Origin: JAZDGX01 sp043806645
Lineage (GTDB): Bacteria > Eisenbacteria > RBG-16-71-46 > CAIMUX01 > WJJG01
Assembly: GCA_043806645.1 (NCBI GenBank)
Contig: JAZDGX010000085.1
Coordinates: 1 to 17,381, forward strand
DNA: 17,381 nucleotides
Reading direction: 5' to 3'
The translations under genes and the position numbers were made by a program. A model generated the notes under the pieces. The model did no database searches. It saw only the letters and a list, made by a program, of their open reading frames with translations, and had not been told where the DNA came from. Within the stretch, counting starts at the first letter, position 1. Each line of letters begins with the position of its first letter. Positions 1-7,218 of this stretch are shown in pieces.

Positions 1-100
1 AGGCACACTTGCGGGAGTTGCTGGGCGGTTGATGCGTGAGCCCGCGCGAGTCGGCACGGGTGAAACTCGTTGACACGAGTCGGCGTGAATCGCCGCATCT
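1..100. other. Left-edge intergenic stretch, possible tail of an upstream plus-strand gene
   Basis: A plus-strand frame starting at base 3 reads A-H-L-R-E-L-L-G-G and stops with TGA at 30-32. It could be the last nine residues of a gene that begins before the window, but nine codons cannot prove this. The remainder (33-100) holds no gene and contains two adjacent small hairpins, listed separately, just beyond the stop of the minus-strand nuclease-like gene. Confidence 0.3.
65..95 (-). terminator. Paired hairpins after the nuclease-like gene, weak terminator candidate
   Basis: Two hairpins lie side by side. The first is ACTCGT (65-70), loop TGAC, ACGAGT (75-80). The second is CGGCG (81-85), loop TGAAT, CGCCG (91-95). 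Read on the minus strand they come 6 bases after the stop codon at 101-103, and the distal stem runs into TTT at 63-65. The T-run is too short for a classical intrinsic terminator. Position and symmetry are seen directly; termination is inferred. Confidence 0.35.
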
Positions 101-1960
101 CTATCGCAGCCGCGTGACACGCAACCCTCGGGAACCGGACCGCAGGCCATCGGTCTCATCCGCGGTGATCCAATAAACCCCGGCGGCGGTCACCCGAAAA
201 CGCTCGTCGCGCCCGTCCCAACTAAGGCGATGGAGCCCGGAGCCGAGGCGCAGGGGCGTCATCCGGCGCACGACGCGGCCCGCGGCATCCAGGACGAGCG
301 GCCTGAGCGAGACCGTCGCGGGCACCTCCCCCGCCTCTGCGGTGATCCCGCCGTGGACCGCAATCAGGAAATCGACGCGCCCCACACTCGGATTGGGGCC
401 GGCCGCAGCGAAGCGCCATCGCGCTGCAAGCCCTCCCGGCTGTGCGCCGTCTTCGAGCGGGAGCAAATCCACGACATGCGCCAGGTGATCCGAAGCCATC
501 TCGGAGTCCTCTGCCTGCAAGTCGTAGGCTCTGAGACAGGACCCCGGAAGAGCCGCGGTCTCCAAAACGAAGCTCGCGGCCACCCGCGCGTTGCTGTCGG
601 TATGCAGGACCAGGTCGAGACGCCCGGGTGAGTATTCGCTGGTCTTCGCGACCCAGGTGTAGGCCAGAGGCGAGGCGGGCTGGCGCGAGATGCAGTCGGA
701 TAGTCCGCTGCCATCCCAGTCTGGATCGAAATCCGGCCCATACGCGTCCTCGTCCTCTATGTCGCCGGTAAGCAACGTCATCCTCTGACTGGCCAGACCG
801 ACGAAGTTCATGTCGCCTGCGATGACGATGGCATTGCGCGCGGACAGGTCGAACTCCCCACCCTTCGTGCGCGCGTCGCGCACGAAGGCCATGATGGCAT
901 CCGCTTGGGCCTGGCGCTCGCCGTCTTTCTCGCAGCAGCTCAGGTGGGCGTTGATCACGAGCATCTCCGCGGCCCAGCCCGCGGGTGGAGTCACCAGGAA
1001 CGCTGCCGCGCGCCGCCGGGCCAGGACCCAGGTCTCTTGCAGCAGACCGCGGGTGAGCAACACGAGGTCGTTCACTTGCCCCGCCGTCCAGATTCCGCCC
1101 AGCCAACTCTCGATCAAGGCGCGAACCGACTCGCCGCCGGCGCCGTAGACCTCTTGCAGCACGATCACATCGGGATCCACCGCACGCAGGATCCGTTCGA
1201 AGGCGGGTTGCTTGGATGGATTGAGAATGCCGTCGCGACACACATTGTAGGTCACCAGGCGGCAGGCACCCCGCGTCTTCTCGAGCCCGAGAGTGTCGAG
1301 AGGCGGGGGCACGCGGCGATCAAACGCGTGCGGGATCGCCGCCCCCGACTCGGGTGCGCCGTCGCCGTGCGGATCGCGATCGACGAGCATCGCCCGCACC
1401 ACACCGCCCGTGAAGAGCGGACGCACGCCGTCGGGGCGTGCGGCGCGATCCAGGCAGATCTCGAATTCGCGGGAGGTGTACGCGGGAAGGGCGATGAATC
1501 CCACCTGGGGCCAGGTGACGCGCATCGGAGCGCCGCCGGGGAAGAACTCTCCGCTGCGACTGCCGAAGTCCCAGCGCAATTCGGCGCCGATCGGCCAGAC
1601 GAACTGGCCGGTGGTCGCGTCATCGTCGGTGTCGAGATACAGCGAAAGGGAATTGGCGGATTGGAGGGCCCACTCGACACCTGTTTCGAACCGCAGGTAC
1701 AGACGCCGCGCATCATCGGCGATCCAGACACGGCCGATGTCGAGGCAGCCGGGAGCGGCGTCCCCGACCGCGTCCTGATAGACCGGAGCGAGGGCGGACC
1801 AATCGGTGAAGGCCCCATCGACGATGATGGGCCCGCACTCCTGGGCCGCTGCCGGCCCGCCCGCAAGGGTCGCCAGTAGGAATGCCGCGAGGCATGCCGC
1901 GGGCCGTTGCCCCGGACTGTCCTCACGAGTCCCGTTCGAAGTGAATCGCCTTGGCGCCAA
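101..1960 (-). CDS. Secreted endonuclease/exonuclease/phosphatase-family protein with CBM9-like and FlgD-like domains
   Basis: A 619-residue exported metal-dependent phosphoesterase; the substrate is unknown (nucleic acid, phospholipid or sugar phosphate). Residues 20-39 form a signal peptide ending in AAA-Q. Residues 43-200 resemble the CBM9/DOMON-like 'iDG..tDW' sandwich domain. Residues 234-500 carry the EEP-fold motifs: TYNV (Asn239), VLQE (Glu270), NAH (His339), GDMN (Asp393, Asn395), RLDL (Asp449) and SDH (Asp491, His492). The final 100 residues form a FlgD/Ig-like module with WDGRD and AGVYWI, like the end of the PHP protein at 7219-9495. The start is TTG at 1960, chosen because GGGGAGG lies five bases upstream and no ATG precedes the signal peptide. 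It lies downstream of purF, 234 bases away. The EEP fold is secure; the biological role is not. Confidence 0.85.
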   Translation of the reverse strand: MAPRRFTSNGTREDSPGQRPAACLAAFLLATLAGGPAAAQECGPIIVDGAFTDWSALAPVYQDAVGDAAPGCLDIGRVWIADDARRLYLRFETGVEWALQSANSLSLYLDTDDDATTGQFVWPIGAELRWDFGSRSGEFFPGGAPMRVTWPQVGFIALPAYTSREFEICLDRAARPDGVRPLFTGGVVRAMLVDRDPHGDGAPESGAAIPHAFDRRVPPPLDTLGLEKTRGACRLVTYNVCRDGILNPSKQPAFERILRAVDPDVIVLQEVYGAGGESVRALIESWLGGIWTAGQVNDLVLLTRGLLQETWVLARRRAAAFLVTPPAGWAAEMLVINAHLSCCEKDGERQAQADAIMAFVRDARTKGGEFDLSARNAIVIAGDMNFVGLASQRMTLLTGDIEDEDAYGPDFDPDWDGSGLSDCISRQPASPLAYTWVAKTSEYSPGRLDLVLHTDSNARVAASFVLETAALPGSCLRAYDLQAEDSEMASDHLAHVVDLLPLEDGAQPGGLAARWRFAAAGPNPSVGRVDFLIAVHGGITAEAGEVPATVSLRPLVLDAAGRVVRRMTPLRLGSGLHRLSWDGRDERFRVTAAGVYWITADETDGLRSGSRGLRVTRLR

Positions 1961-2074
1961 GACTTCCTCCCCGGCGTTCTCCCAGCCGACACGGGTGCCC
2001 CGCGATGATCGCCGATCACCGGCGCTGCGTCGGCGTGCTGACGGAATCGACGGCCGGGGACGTGCGAAGCGCGA

Positions 2075-2114
2075 AGCGTGCCAGGATGGGGAGCGTGCAG
2101 AGTGCGCAGCGTGC
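2075..2114. repeat. Three AGCGTGC repeats at 16-17 base spacing
   Basis: AGCGTGC occurs at 2075-2081, 2092-2098 and 2108-2114, in the gap between purF and the nuclease-like gene. Start-to-start spacing is 17 and 16 bases. The first copy is preceded by a short CGAAGCG doublet. On the strand of the flanking genes the unit reads GCACGCT. No known operator is recognised; it may be chance in GC-rich DNA. Confidence 0.3.
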
Positions 2115-2142
2115 CGGGGCGCGGGAGGCGTCGGATCGGTCC

Positions 2143-2195
2143 CGAGCCGGGCTGCCCTTGGCAGGGCTCGCGGATCAATCCCGGCGGGCCGGGAT
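2143..2195 (-). terminator. Two tandem hairpins at the end of purF, terminator candidate
   Basis: Stem 1 is ATCCCGGC (2178-2185), two-base spacer, GCCGGGAT (2188-2195), touching the purF stop codon at 2195-2197. Stem 2 is CGAGCC plus CTGCC (2143-2148, 2152-2156), loop CTT, then GGCAG and GGCTCG (2160-2170), with a three-base bulge. Both would form in the purF transcript. Neither is followed by a T-run, so this may be a Rho-assisted end, an mRNA-stabilising structure or attenuation ahead of the nuclease-like gene. Confidence 0.4.
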
Positions 2196-3631
2196 CAGTC
2201 CGTTCCGTTACCGATCGCCACGGGGTAGTCGCCATCGAAACAGGCGGTGCAGAGATCGCACTTGCTGAGACCGGTCGATTCGACCAGGCCCTCGAGAGAG
2301 AGGTAGGCCAGACTGGTGGGCTCGGCGATCACGCGGCGCACCTCCTCTTCCGAACGGGTGGCCGCGGCCAACGTCGACCGCTGCTTGGTCTCGATCCCGT
2401 AGAAGCAGGGATAGCGGTAAGGCGGTGATGCGATCCGGGTGTGGATGCGCCGGGCCCCGCTGCGCCACAGCGAGGTATTGACGACGCGCGTGACGAGACC
2501 GCGAACGATGGAATCGTCAATGATCGCGAGGTCGCGATTGCGGACGACGTCGCTGATGCAGTTGAACTTCAATTGCGCGGTGAGCAGGCGTTCCTGCTCG
2601 GTGGACTCGATGAAGGTGCGCAGTTGCTGGAAATCGATGTCGAACGAGGGGTTCTCGATGACCGCCGAGACGAAGGGTGAATCCGATTCCTGGGCATAGC
2701 CCATGGCCGCGGGGATGCCGCTCTTGGGAATGGGCGAGACCAGATCGACCTCAGCGGGATGCTCCCGGAACAGGCGCATGCCCGCATCCATGCGGTAGGT
2801 CTGGAAGGACTTGCCGCGAACGAAACTGTCGGGCCGCGAGAAGTAGATGATCTCGAAGAGGCAGAGAGCTTCGCGGCCGGCCGGCCGGACCTGGAAGCTC
2901 TCGATTCCCCCGGGGCCCACGGCGATCACTTCCCCCGCGCCGACCTCGCGCGTCTCGATCTCGGCCAGCGGTCCGAAGAGGGGCATGGCGGCGGCGAAGG
3001 CGGCCGTCTCGGAGGCGAACATGGTGTACATCGCCCCATCGTCCTCGACGGTGGCCATGAAGAGGGGGCGGATCCCATGCGGATCCCGGAAGGCAAACAG
3101 GCGATCGTCGAATTCCGCGACCACCAGCGAAGAAAATGCGCCCCGGACGTGATCCATGACCTGGCCGACGGCCTCGATCACGTCCCGCCCGCGCAGCGTG
3201 ACCTGGTAGTTGATCGAGGCGGCGATCAGCTCGGCGTCGTTTTCGGTGTAGGTGCGGATGCTGTGCCGGTCGAGGAAGGCCCGCTGCTCGGCCATGTTGA
3301 CGACATCGCCGTTGGAGACGATCGCGATCTTGCCATGGATGCTCTGCGCATAGTGCGGCTGGGCGTTGCGGCGGGAGGGCTTGCCCTGCGTGGAATAGCG
3401 CACGTGGGAGATCCAGGCGTCGCCCTGCAGGTCATCGAACTCGGGACCGGAGAAGATGGTGCGGACCTTGCCCATGCCCTTCTCCACCTCCACCAGGCCC
3501 TGCCGGGGGCCGGTGATCCGCAGGCAGGCAAGTCCGCAGGCATCCTGGCCGCGATGCTGCTGGGCCCAGGTGCCCGTCTTCGTGATGAGCTTACCGTTTT
3601 CGTGTCCGAAAATGCCGAAGACTCCGCACAT
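2195..3631 (-). CDS. purF: Amidophosphoribosyltransferase, divergent, Fe-S type
   Basis: A 478-residue cytoplasmic enzyme of the family that makes 5-phosphoribosylamine from PRPP and glutamine, the first step of de novo purine synthesis. The class II glutaminase domain begins MCGVFGIFG, with Cys2 as the expected N-terminal nucleophile, followed by HRGQ (26-29), RYST (78-81), NGD (107-109) and RDPHGIRPL (182-190). The phosphoribosyltransferase domain has DDSIVRG at 372-378. Cys257, Cys409, Cys461 and Cys464 match the four cluster ligands of the Bacillus-type enzyme. The ATG at 3631 is chosen over upstream in-frame starts because Cys2 must follow Met, and GGAGGG lies 3 bases upstream. Two oddities: the usual RGTTS phosphate loop reads RGLVT, and the NRYVGRTFI region is altered. 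No other purine gene is nearby, so it may be the main PurF or a paralog. Confidence 0.88.
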   Translation of the reverse strand: MCGVFGIFGHENGKLITKTGTWAQQHRGQDACGLACLRITGPRQGLVEVEKGMGKVRTIFSGPEFDDLQGDAWISHVRYSTQGKPSRRNAQPHYAQSIHGKIAIVSNGDVVNMAEQRAFLDRHSIRTYTENDAELIAASINYQVTLRGRDVIEAVGQVMDHVRGAFSSLVVAEFDDRLFAFRDPHGIRPLFMATVEDDGAMYTMFASETAAFAAAMPLFGPLAEIETREVGAGEVIAVGPGGIESFQVRPAGREALCLFEIIYFSRPDSFVRGKSFQTYRMDAGMRLFREHPAEVDLVSPIPKSGIPAAMGYAQESDSPFVSAVIENPSFDIDFQQLRTFIESTEQERLLTAQLKFNCISDVVRNRDLAIIDDSIVRGLVTRVVNTSLWRSGARRIHTRIASPPYRYPCFYGIETKQRSTLAAATRSEEEVRRVIAEPTSLAYLSLEGLVESTGLSKCDLCTACFDGDYPVAIGNGTD

Positions 3632-3728
3632 GGTCCCTCCACCGCCGCGGCTCTCGCCGCGAGCGAGCGAGGTTAGCGCAAGTGGGCCGACCCTGCAAGC
3701 CGCGCGCGGCCGCGGCCTGCCGCACGGC

Positions 3729-4103
3729 CTATTGATCGTGGTCGGTCGTATTGAAGGTGTACGAGGCGACGCGGCCCTGGTCGTCGAAGCGCAACACGAG
3801 ATCTTGAGTGCTCGACTCGCCGAAGAGCCGGTAGCGGTACTTTCCGAAGGTCCAGGTCCTCCGCCCGTCTTCCCACCCGACCCGCCAGGGTTCTCCGAAC
3901 ATCGCGCGGATCTCCTCCTGGGTGGTTTCGTTGAGCCGGATGTCCTCCACGTGCCCGACGGGGAAATCCCTGCCCACCGTCGCGCACCCGCTGAGGAGCA
4001 CGAGCGCGAGGGCTGCGCAGCCGAAACCGATGAGCGGTCGCCGTCCCGCGCCCCCGCTTGAAGCCACGAACCTGATCGACGAGAAGATGATCCGAAGCAG
4101 CAT
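3729..4103 (-). CDS. Small BamE/SmpA-like lipoprotein
   Basis: A 124-residue predicted lipoprotein. A basic n-region and hydrophobic stretch (24-37) end in the lipobox LLSGC, with Cys40 as the lipidation site. Residues 50-120 resemble the SmpA/OmlA (BamE) fold: a 'TT.eEIramFGeP' turn at 60-72, a Trp-rich strand (WTFGKYRYRL), and a final 'LvLrFDdqGrV' strand. In BamE this fold supports outer-membrane protein assembly, but many unrelated small lipoproteins share it. The ATG at 4103 is preceded by GAGGAGAG. The n-region is long for a lipoprotein, so a later start is possible. It sits 97 bases upstream of purF on the same strand, with no functional link visible. The lipoprotein call is firm, the BamE-like fold likely and the exact role unknown. 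Confidence 0.7.
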   Translation of the reverse strand: MLLRIIFSSIRFVASSGGAGRRPLIGFGCAALALVLLSGCATVGRDFPVGHVEDIRLNETTQEEIRAMFGEPWRVGWEDGRRTWTFGKYRYRLFGESSTQDLVLRFDDQGRVASYTFNTTDHDQ

Positions 4104-4216
4104 TGTCTCTCCTCTTGATTGTGCGTATGAGACGCAACGCGTTCGTCGCGAGACTGGGCGACCTGGCGGGAAGCATACCCTCTGGCGGGCCTCAATGCAT
4201 GCTCCGGCTAATCGGA

Positions 4217-4675
4217 TCAGGCGCCCACGATGTAGGGAGGGCGGGCTGCGGAGCGGAGATCGGGCACCATGACCGAGATCCTGAGTCGCGCCACCCTCGT
4301 TCCCGCCCGGCCGATGGCGGTAATCGTCAGCGGCTCGGTGCCGGCCGGGCGGCCGGCGCCTTCGCTGATCACATAGCGGAAGCGACGAGTCGGCCGCAGC
4401 GGCACCAGGACCTCGCCCTCGGCGGGCGGCCAGAGAGGATTGCCCCACTCGTCCGAATGCGTGGACGCATAGACCCGGCAGCTCGCGATGATCGTGTCGA
4501 TCTGCTGGAGGGCTTCGGTCAGACGGGCATGGCGCACCGATTGGGAATAGAGCGGGATGCCTCCCAGGCCGAGGAGAAGCAGCGCCATGAGGATGACGAC
4601 GATCTCCGTCGCGGCCAAGCCGCGGCGAGCGGCTCGCCGGGTCCTTGCGGTCCCCCTTTGGGAATCGTGACTCAT
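4217..4675 (-). CDS. Type IV prepilin / type II pseudopilin-like protein
   Basis: A 152-residue protein with a class III leader: a basic 19-residue leader ending RRG, then LAATE, giving a predicted prepilin-peptidase cut after Gly19 with the conserved Glu at +5 (Glu24). Residues 20-41 form the hydrophobic helix that packs pilins or pseudopilins. The rest is a small globular domain with a single cysteine (Cys66) and a WGNPLWPP segment. Start at ATG 4675 is preferred over the in-frame ATG at 4723 because it gives a normal leader and has GAGAGG upstream. No pilus or secretion ATPase, platform protein or prepilin peptidase is in the window, so this is an orphan minor pilin or pseudopilin. The motif is clear; the machine it joins is unknown. 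Confidence 0.75.
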   Translation of the reverse strand: MSHDSQRGTARTRRAARRGLAATEIVVILMALLLLGLGGIPLYSQSVRHARLTEALQQIDTIIASCRVYASTHSDEWGNPLWPPAEGEVLVPLRPTRRFRYVISEGAGRPAGTEPLTITAIGRAGTRVARLRISVMVPDLRSAARPPYIVGA

Positions 4676-4770
4676 CGAGCCTCTCGAAATGCAGGCGACA
4701 ACTCGGGCGAACACCGGCAGCACGGAGGTCCGCGGACCCCGGTCCTGCCGGCGGCTTGGCTCCTTCCGGA

Positions 4771-4794
4771 AGCGCGCCGCCGCTTGCGGGCGCT
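4771..4794. other. Intergenic hairpin between the glycosyltransferase and pilin-like genes
   Basis: AGCGCGCCGC (4771-4780) pairs with GCGGGCGCT (4786-4794) around a CGCTT loop, with one bulged G. It lies in the 183-base gap that follows the glycosyltransferase stop. It has no T-run on either side, so it is only a possible Rho-type or processing structure. I see no gene in 4676-4858. Confidence 0.3.
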
Positions 4795-4858
4795 TCTATC
4801 CCTCTGCTTCAGGTTTCGAACGGGCGCGCCGGGAACTTGAGGCGGGGTCTTGTCCGTC

Positions 4859-6016
4859 TTACGCGGTTTGGCACGGATCGGCCGATCCCAACACGGCCCG
4901 GATGACGGTCTCGGTCTCCCGCGCCACGCGTTCCACGTTGAATTCACGCAGGATGCGGGCGCGAGCCGCCCGGCCGGCCAGGGCCTTCCTCTCGGGATCC
5001 GCCAGCAGGTCGATCATCGCTTCGGCCAGGGCGGTCGGGTCCTGGGGGGCGACGAGGTGCCCCTCGACACCCTCATCGATCAACTCGTGCAGGGCGCCCA
5101 CACGCGTCGCCACGACCGGGATCCCGAGCGACATCGCCTCCATCTGCGATAGCGGGAGAGTCTCGACGCGGGGATGCGAGGAGAGAACGGACAGATCGAG
5201 GGCGGGGAGGATCTGCGGAACGTCCTTGCGCAGGCCGAGGAAGCGCGTCTGCCGGGCAAGGCCCAGGGAAGCGGCCAGCTCTTCGAGTGCCGCGCGTCGG
5301 GCACCCTCGCCGATGATCAGAAAGACCGCGCGCGGGAATCGCTGGAGGAGCAGGCGGGCCGCGGCGAGAAAGTTCTCGTGCGCCTTCTCGGGCCGCAGCA
5401 TGGCGAGAATCCCGACCACGGGCCCCTCCCCCGCCTCGATTCCGAGCGCGGCGCGCGCGGCGCTCTTGTCCGGCAGGCGATCCGGATCGAGGGGCGGGAT
5501 GCCGTTACGGATCACGGTGATCTTCGCCGCGGGGATGCCCTCTGTTTCGACCAGATAGCGGCGTTGCGTCTCGGCAATCGCGAGAAAGCGCGTGATGCCG
5601 CGCAAGACGAGCCGCATGGGCCGGGGAATGCTCGGCCGCCCCCACTGGCCGGTCGTGTGAACCGCCACGAGCACGGGCAGGCCACCGGCCAACCCGGCGG
5701 CCAGCGTTCCAACCACGACCGCGTTCGTATGATCCAGGCAGTAGAGAATGTGAATGCCATCCGTGCGCAGGTGCCTGGCGAGACGCACGAGATTCCAGGG
5801 AGCGGGCGGGCGCCCGGGGCCGAGCCCGCAGCGCATCGGAATGCCGTGTTCGCGCAATTGCTCGCCGATCGCTCCCGGCTCGCGCAGGCAGTAGAGGTGC
5901 GGCGCAAACGCAGGGCCCAGGCCCAGGATGAGATGCTGGAGTTGGCGCTCCGCGCCCCCCGTGACGAGGGTCGAGACCAGAAACCCGACCCGAATCGTGT
6001 CCTTGTCGGAATGCAT
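4859..6016 (-). CDS. GT4-family glycosyltransferase
   Basis: A 385-residue GT-B fold transferase that moves a sugar from a nucleotide donor onto an unknown acceptor, probably during cell-surface polysaccharide or glycolipid synthesis. The N-terminal domain opens with a beta strand (9-16) and the GGAER loop (20-24). The C-terminal domain has the GT4 donor-site elements: RPEKAHE (Arg208, Lys211), the strand AVFLIIGEG (230-238), and an E-x7-E pair (Glu285 and Glu293) in ETLPLSQMEAMSLG, followed by GIPVVAT. There is no transmembrane helix. ATG at 6016 is the natural start, although its GGAG lies rather far upstream. It heads the minus-strand gene row and faces the RNase HII-like gene across 203 bases, with a promoter candidate at 6094-6122. 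Another GT4-like gene begins at 17074, but no polysaccharide locus is seen between them. Confidence 0.88.
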   Translation of the reverse strand: MHSDKDTIRVGFLVSTLVTGGAERQLQHLILGLGPAFAPHLYCLREPGAIGEQLREHGIPMRCGLGPGRPPAPWNLVRLARHLRTDGIHILYCLDHTNAVVVGTLAAGLAGGLPVLVAVHTTGQWGRPSIPRPMRLVLRGITRFLAIAETQRRYLVETEGIPAAKITVIRNGIPPLDPDRLPDKSAARAALGIEAGEGPVVGILAMLRPEKAHENFLAAARLLLQRFPRAVFLIIGEGARRAALEELAASLGLARQTRFLGLRKDVPQILPALDLSVLSSHPRVETLPLSQMEAMSLGIPVVATRVGALHELIDEGVEGHLVAPQDPTALAEAMIDLLADPERKALAGRAARARILREFNVERVARETETVIRAVLGSADPCQTA

Positions 6017-6093
6017 GGAGATACAGGCTCCAGAGATCGCGTTGACGGGGCGGCCGTTGCAAGAGCCCCGATCTGCCCAGCCGCTCCGGCCGG

Positions 6094-6122
6094 CACCCTA
6101 TCCCGGAACGGGAGCAGGGTCA
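6094..6122 (-). promoter_or_regulatory. Sigma70-like promoter candidate for the glycosyltransferase row
   Basis: On the minus strand TTGACC (6122-6117) is followed after exactly 17 bases by TAGGGT (6099-6094). The -35 matches five of six consensus positions; the -10 keeps the key T, A and final T. Transcription would start near 6087, giving a leader of about 70 bases before the ATG at 6016. Confidence 0.45.
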
Positions 6123-6141
6123 ACTGCGGGCCGCCCGCGCC

Positions 6142-6171
6142 TTGTGCGCGGTGCATGGCGTGGGCTAGAGT
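6142..6171 (+). promoter_or_regulatory. Weak promoter candidate for the RNase HII-like gene
   Basis: TTGTGC (6142-6147) and TAGAGT (6166-6171) are separated by 18 bases, about 50 bases before the ATG at 6220. Only the TTG and TA...T cores match consensus, so this is a tentative assignment based on position. Confidence 0.25.
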
Positions 6172-6219
6172 GCGCGCAGCTTCGCCAGGAGTCGCGAGGC
6201 GCATCGGGGGCGGCCGCGC

Positions 6220-7197
6220 ATGCTGATCTACGCGGGAATCGACGAAGCCGGATACGGGCCGATCCTTGGGCCCCTCGTGGTCGCGCGCAGCGTGTTCCTG
6301 GTCGAGGCCGCGGATCCCCGCGCGCCGCTTCCCTCGCTGTGGACGCTCCAGCGCGGGGCGGTCTGCCGCCGCGCGGGTGACGGACTGCAACGGGTCGCGA
6401 TCAACGATTCCAAGCTCCTTTACAACGCGACCTTGGGACTGCGCCATCTCGAGCGCGGCGTCCTGGGCTTCCTGTATGCGGCCGCCATCCGCCCCCGCTC
6501 CCTGAACGAGCTGTTCGCGTCCCTGGCGCACGATGCCGCCTCGCAAGAGATGACGCTCGCCTGGTATCGGGAACCCTCCGGCGGGCCGCGGCTTCCGAGC
6601 TGCGTGGAGCAGGTGGAGCTGGAGCGAGTCGCGACCCGGGTGGTCCGGGCCTGGTCGGACTCCGGCCTGCGGCTCGCGGAGGTCAAGGCGGCGATCGTCT
6701 TCGAGGATCGCTTCAATCGCATGGTCGGCGATTGCCAGTCGAAGGCCGCCTGTTCGTGGTGCTTCGTCGCCGAACACCTGCAGTCCATCTGGGAGAACTA
6801 CGGGGAGCTTCATCCGCGGGTGATCGTCGACCGTCAGGGCGGGCGCCGCAACTACCTCGAGCTTCTCGCGGCGCTATTTCCCTGGACGCGGCTGCGTCTG
6901 ATCGAATGCCGGCCGGCCGTCAGCTCGTATGAGGTCAGCGACGAGCGGCGGAGCATGGAGATCGCGGTCCATGTCGCAAGCGAGCGCGATCACCTCCCCG
7001 CCGCTTTCGCCTCGATGACCGCGAAGTATCTGCGTGAACTCCTCATGGCCCGCTTCCGCGCCTACTGGCAGCAGCAGGCGCCCGCGGTGCGCGGCTCATC
7101 CGGGTACGCCGCCGACGGGCAGCGTTTCCTTCGCGAGATCCAGCCGACGCTGGCACGGCTGGGCATCGACCCGCGCATGTTGATCCGCGTGCGCTGA
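6220..7197 (+). CDS. RNase HII-like protein, lengthened and divergent
   Basis: A 325-residue protein; ordinary RNase HII has about 200. The N-terminus GIDEAGYGPILGP (6-18) is the RNase HII signature with the paired acids Asp8 and Glu9. NDSKLL (62-67) matches the conserved DSK element. VIVDRQGG (201-208) supplies Asp204 as the likely third acid, and ERDHLPAAF.SMTAKYLREL (255-274) aligns with the 'D.....AAASI.AK..RD' helix, giving Asp257 and Lys269. All four metal-binding acids therefore seem present. About 135 residues between DSK and Asp204 replace a much shorter segment and include WCFVAEHLQ. The family cleaves RNA in RNA/DNA hybrids at ribonucleotides; whether this protein does is inference. 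The ribosome site before ATG 6220 is weak. It converges with the PHP gene, 21 bases apart. The fold is likely; activity is unproven. Confidence 0.72.
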   Translation: MLIYAGIDEAGYGPILGPLVVARSVFLVEAADPRAPLPSLWTLQRGAVCRRAGDGLQRVAINDSKLLYNATLGLRHLERGVLGFLYAAAIRPRSLNELFASLAHDAASQEMTLAWYREPSGGPRLPSCVEQVELERVATRVVRAWSDSGLRLAEVKAAIVFEDRFNRMVGDCQSKAACSWCFVAEHLQSIWENYGELHPRVIVDRQGGRRNYLELLAALFPWTRLRLIECRPAVSSYEVSDERRSMEIAVHVASERDHLPAAFASMTAKYLRELLMARFRAYWQQQAPAVRGSSGYAADGQRFLREIQPTLARLGIDPRMLIRVR

Positions 7198-7218
7198 ACG
7201 GGAACTCCGACCTGCGGA

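Noticed and set aside
2759..3676. A 305-codon plus-strand frame opposite purF
   Set aside because: PurF motifs on the minus strand are unmistakable; the antisense product has low complexity and no recognisable domain.
3697..3722. GC-palindromic run between the BamE-like gene and purF as a terminator
   Set aside because: The stems are short alternating GC runs without a T-run, and purF begins only about 65 bases further on, so read-through seems as likely.
3632..4195. N-terminal extension of PurF in the same frame
   Set aside because: The PurF nucleophile must be Cys2 directly after the start Met, which fits ATG 3631 with its own ribosome site. The extension overlaps the BamE-like gene in another frame.
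5512..6813. A 433-codon minus-strand frame across the glycosyltransferase / RNase HII-like divergence
   Set aside because: It overlaps two better supported genes in other frames and its product has no coherent domain.
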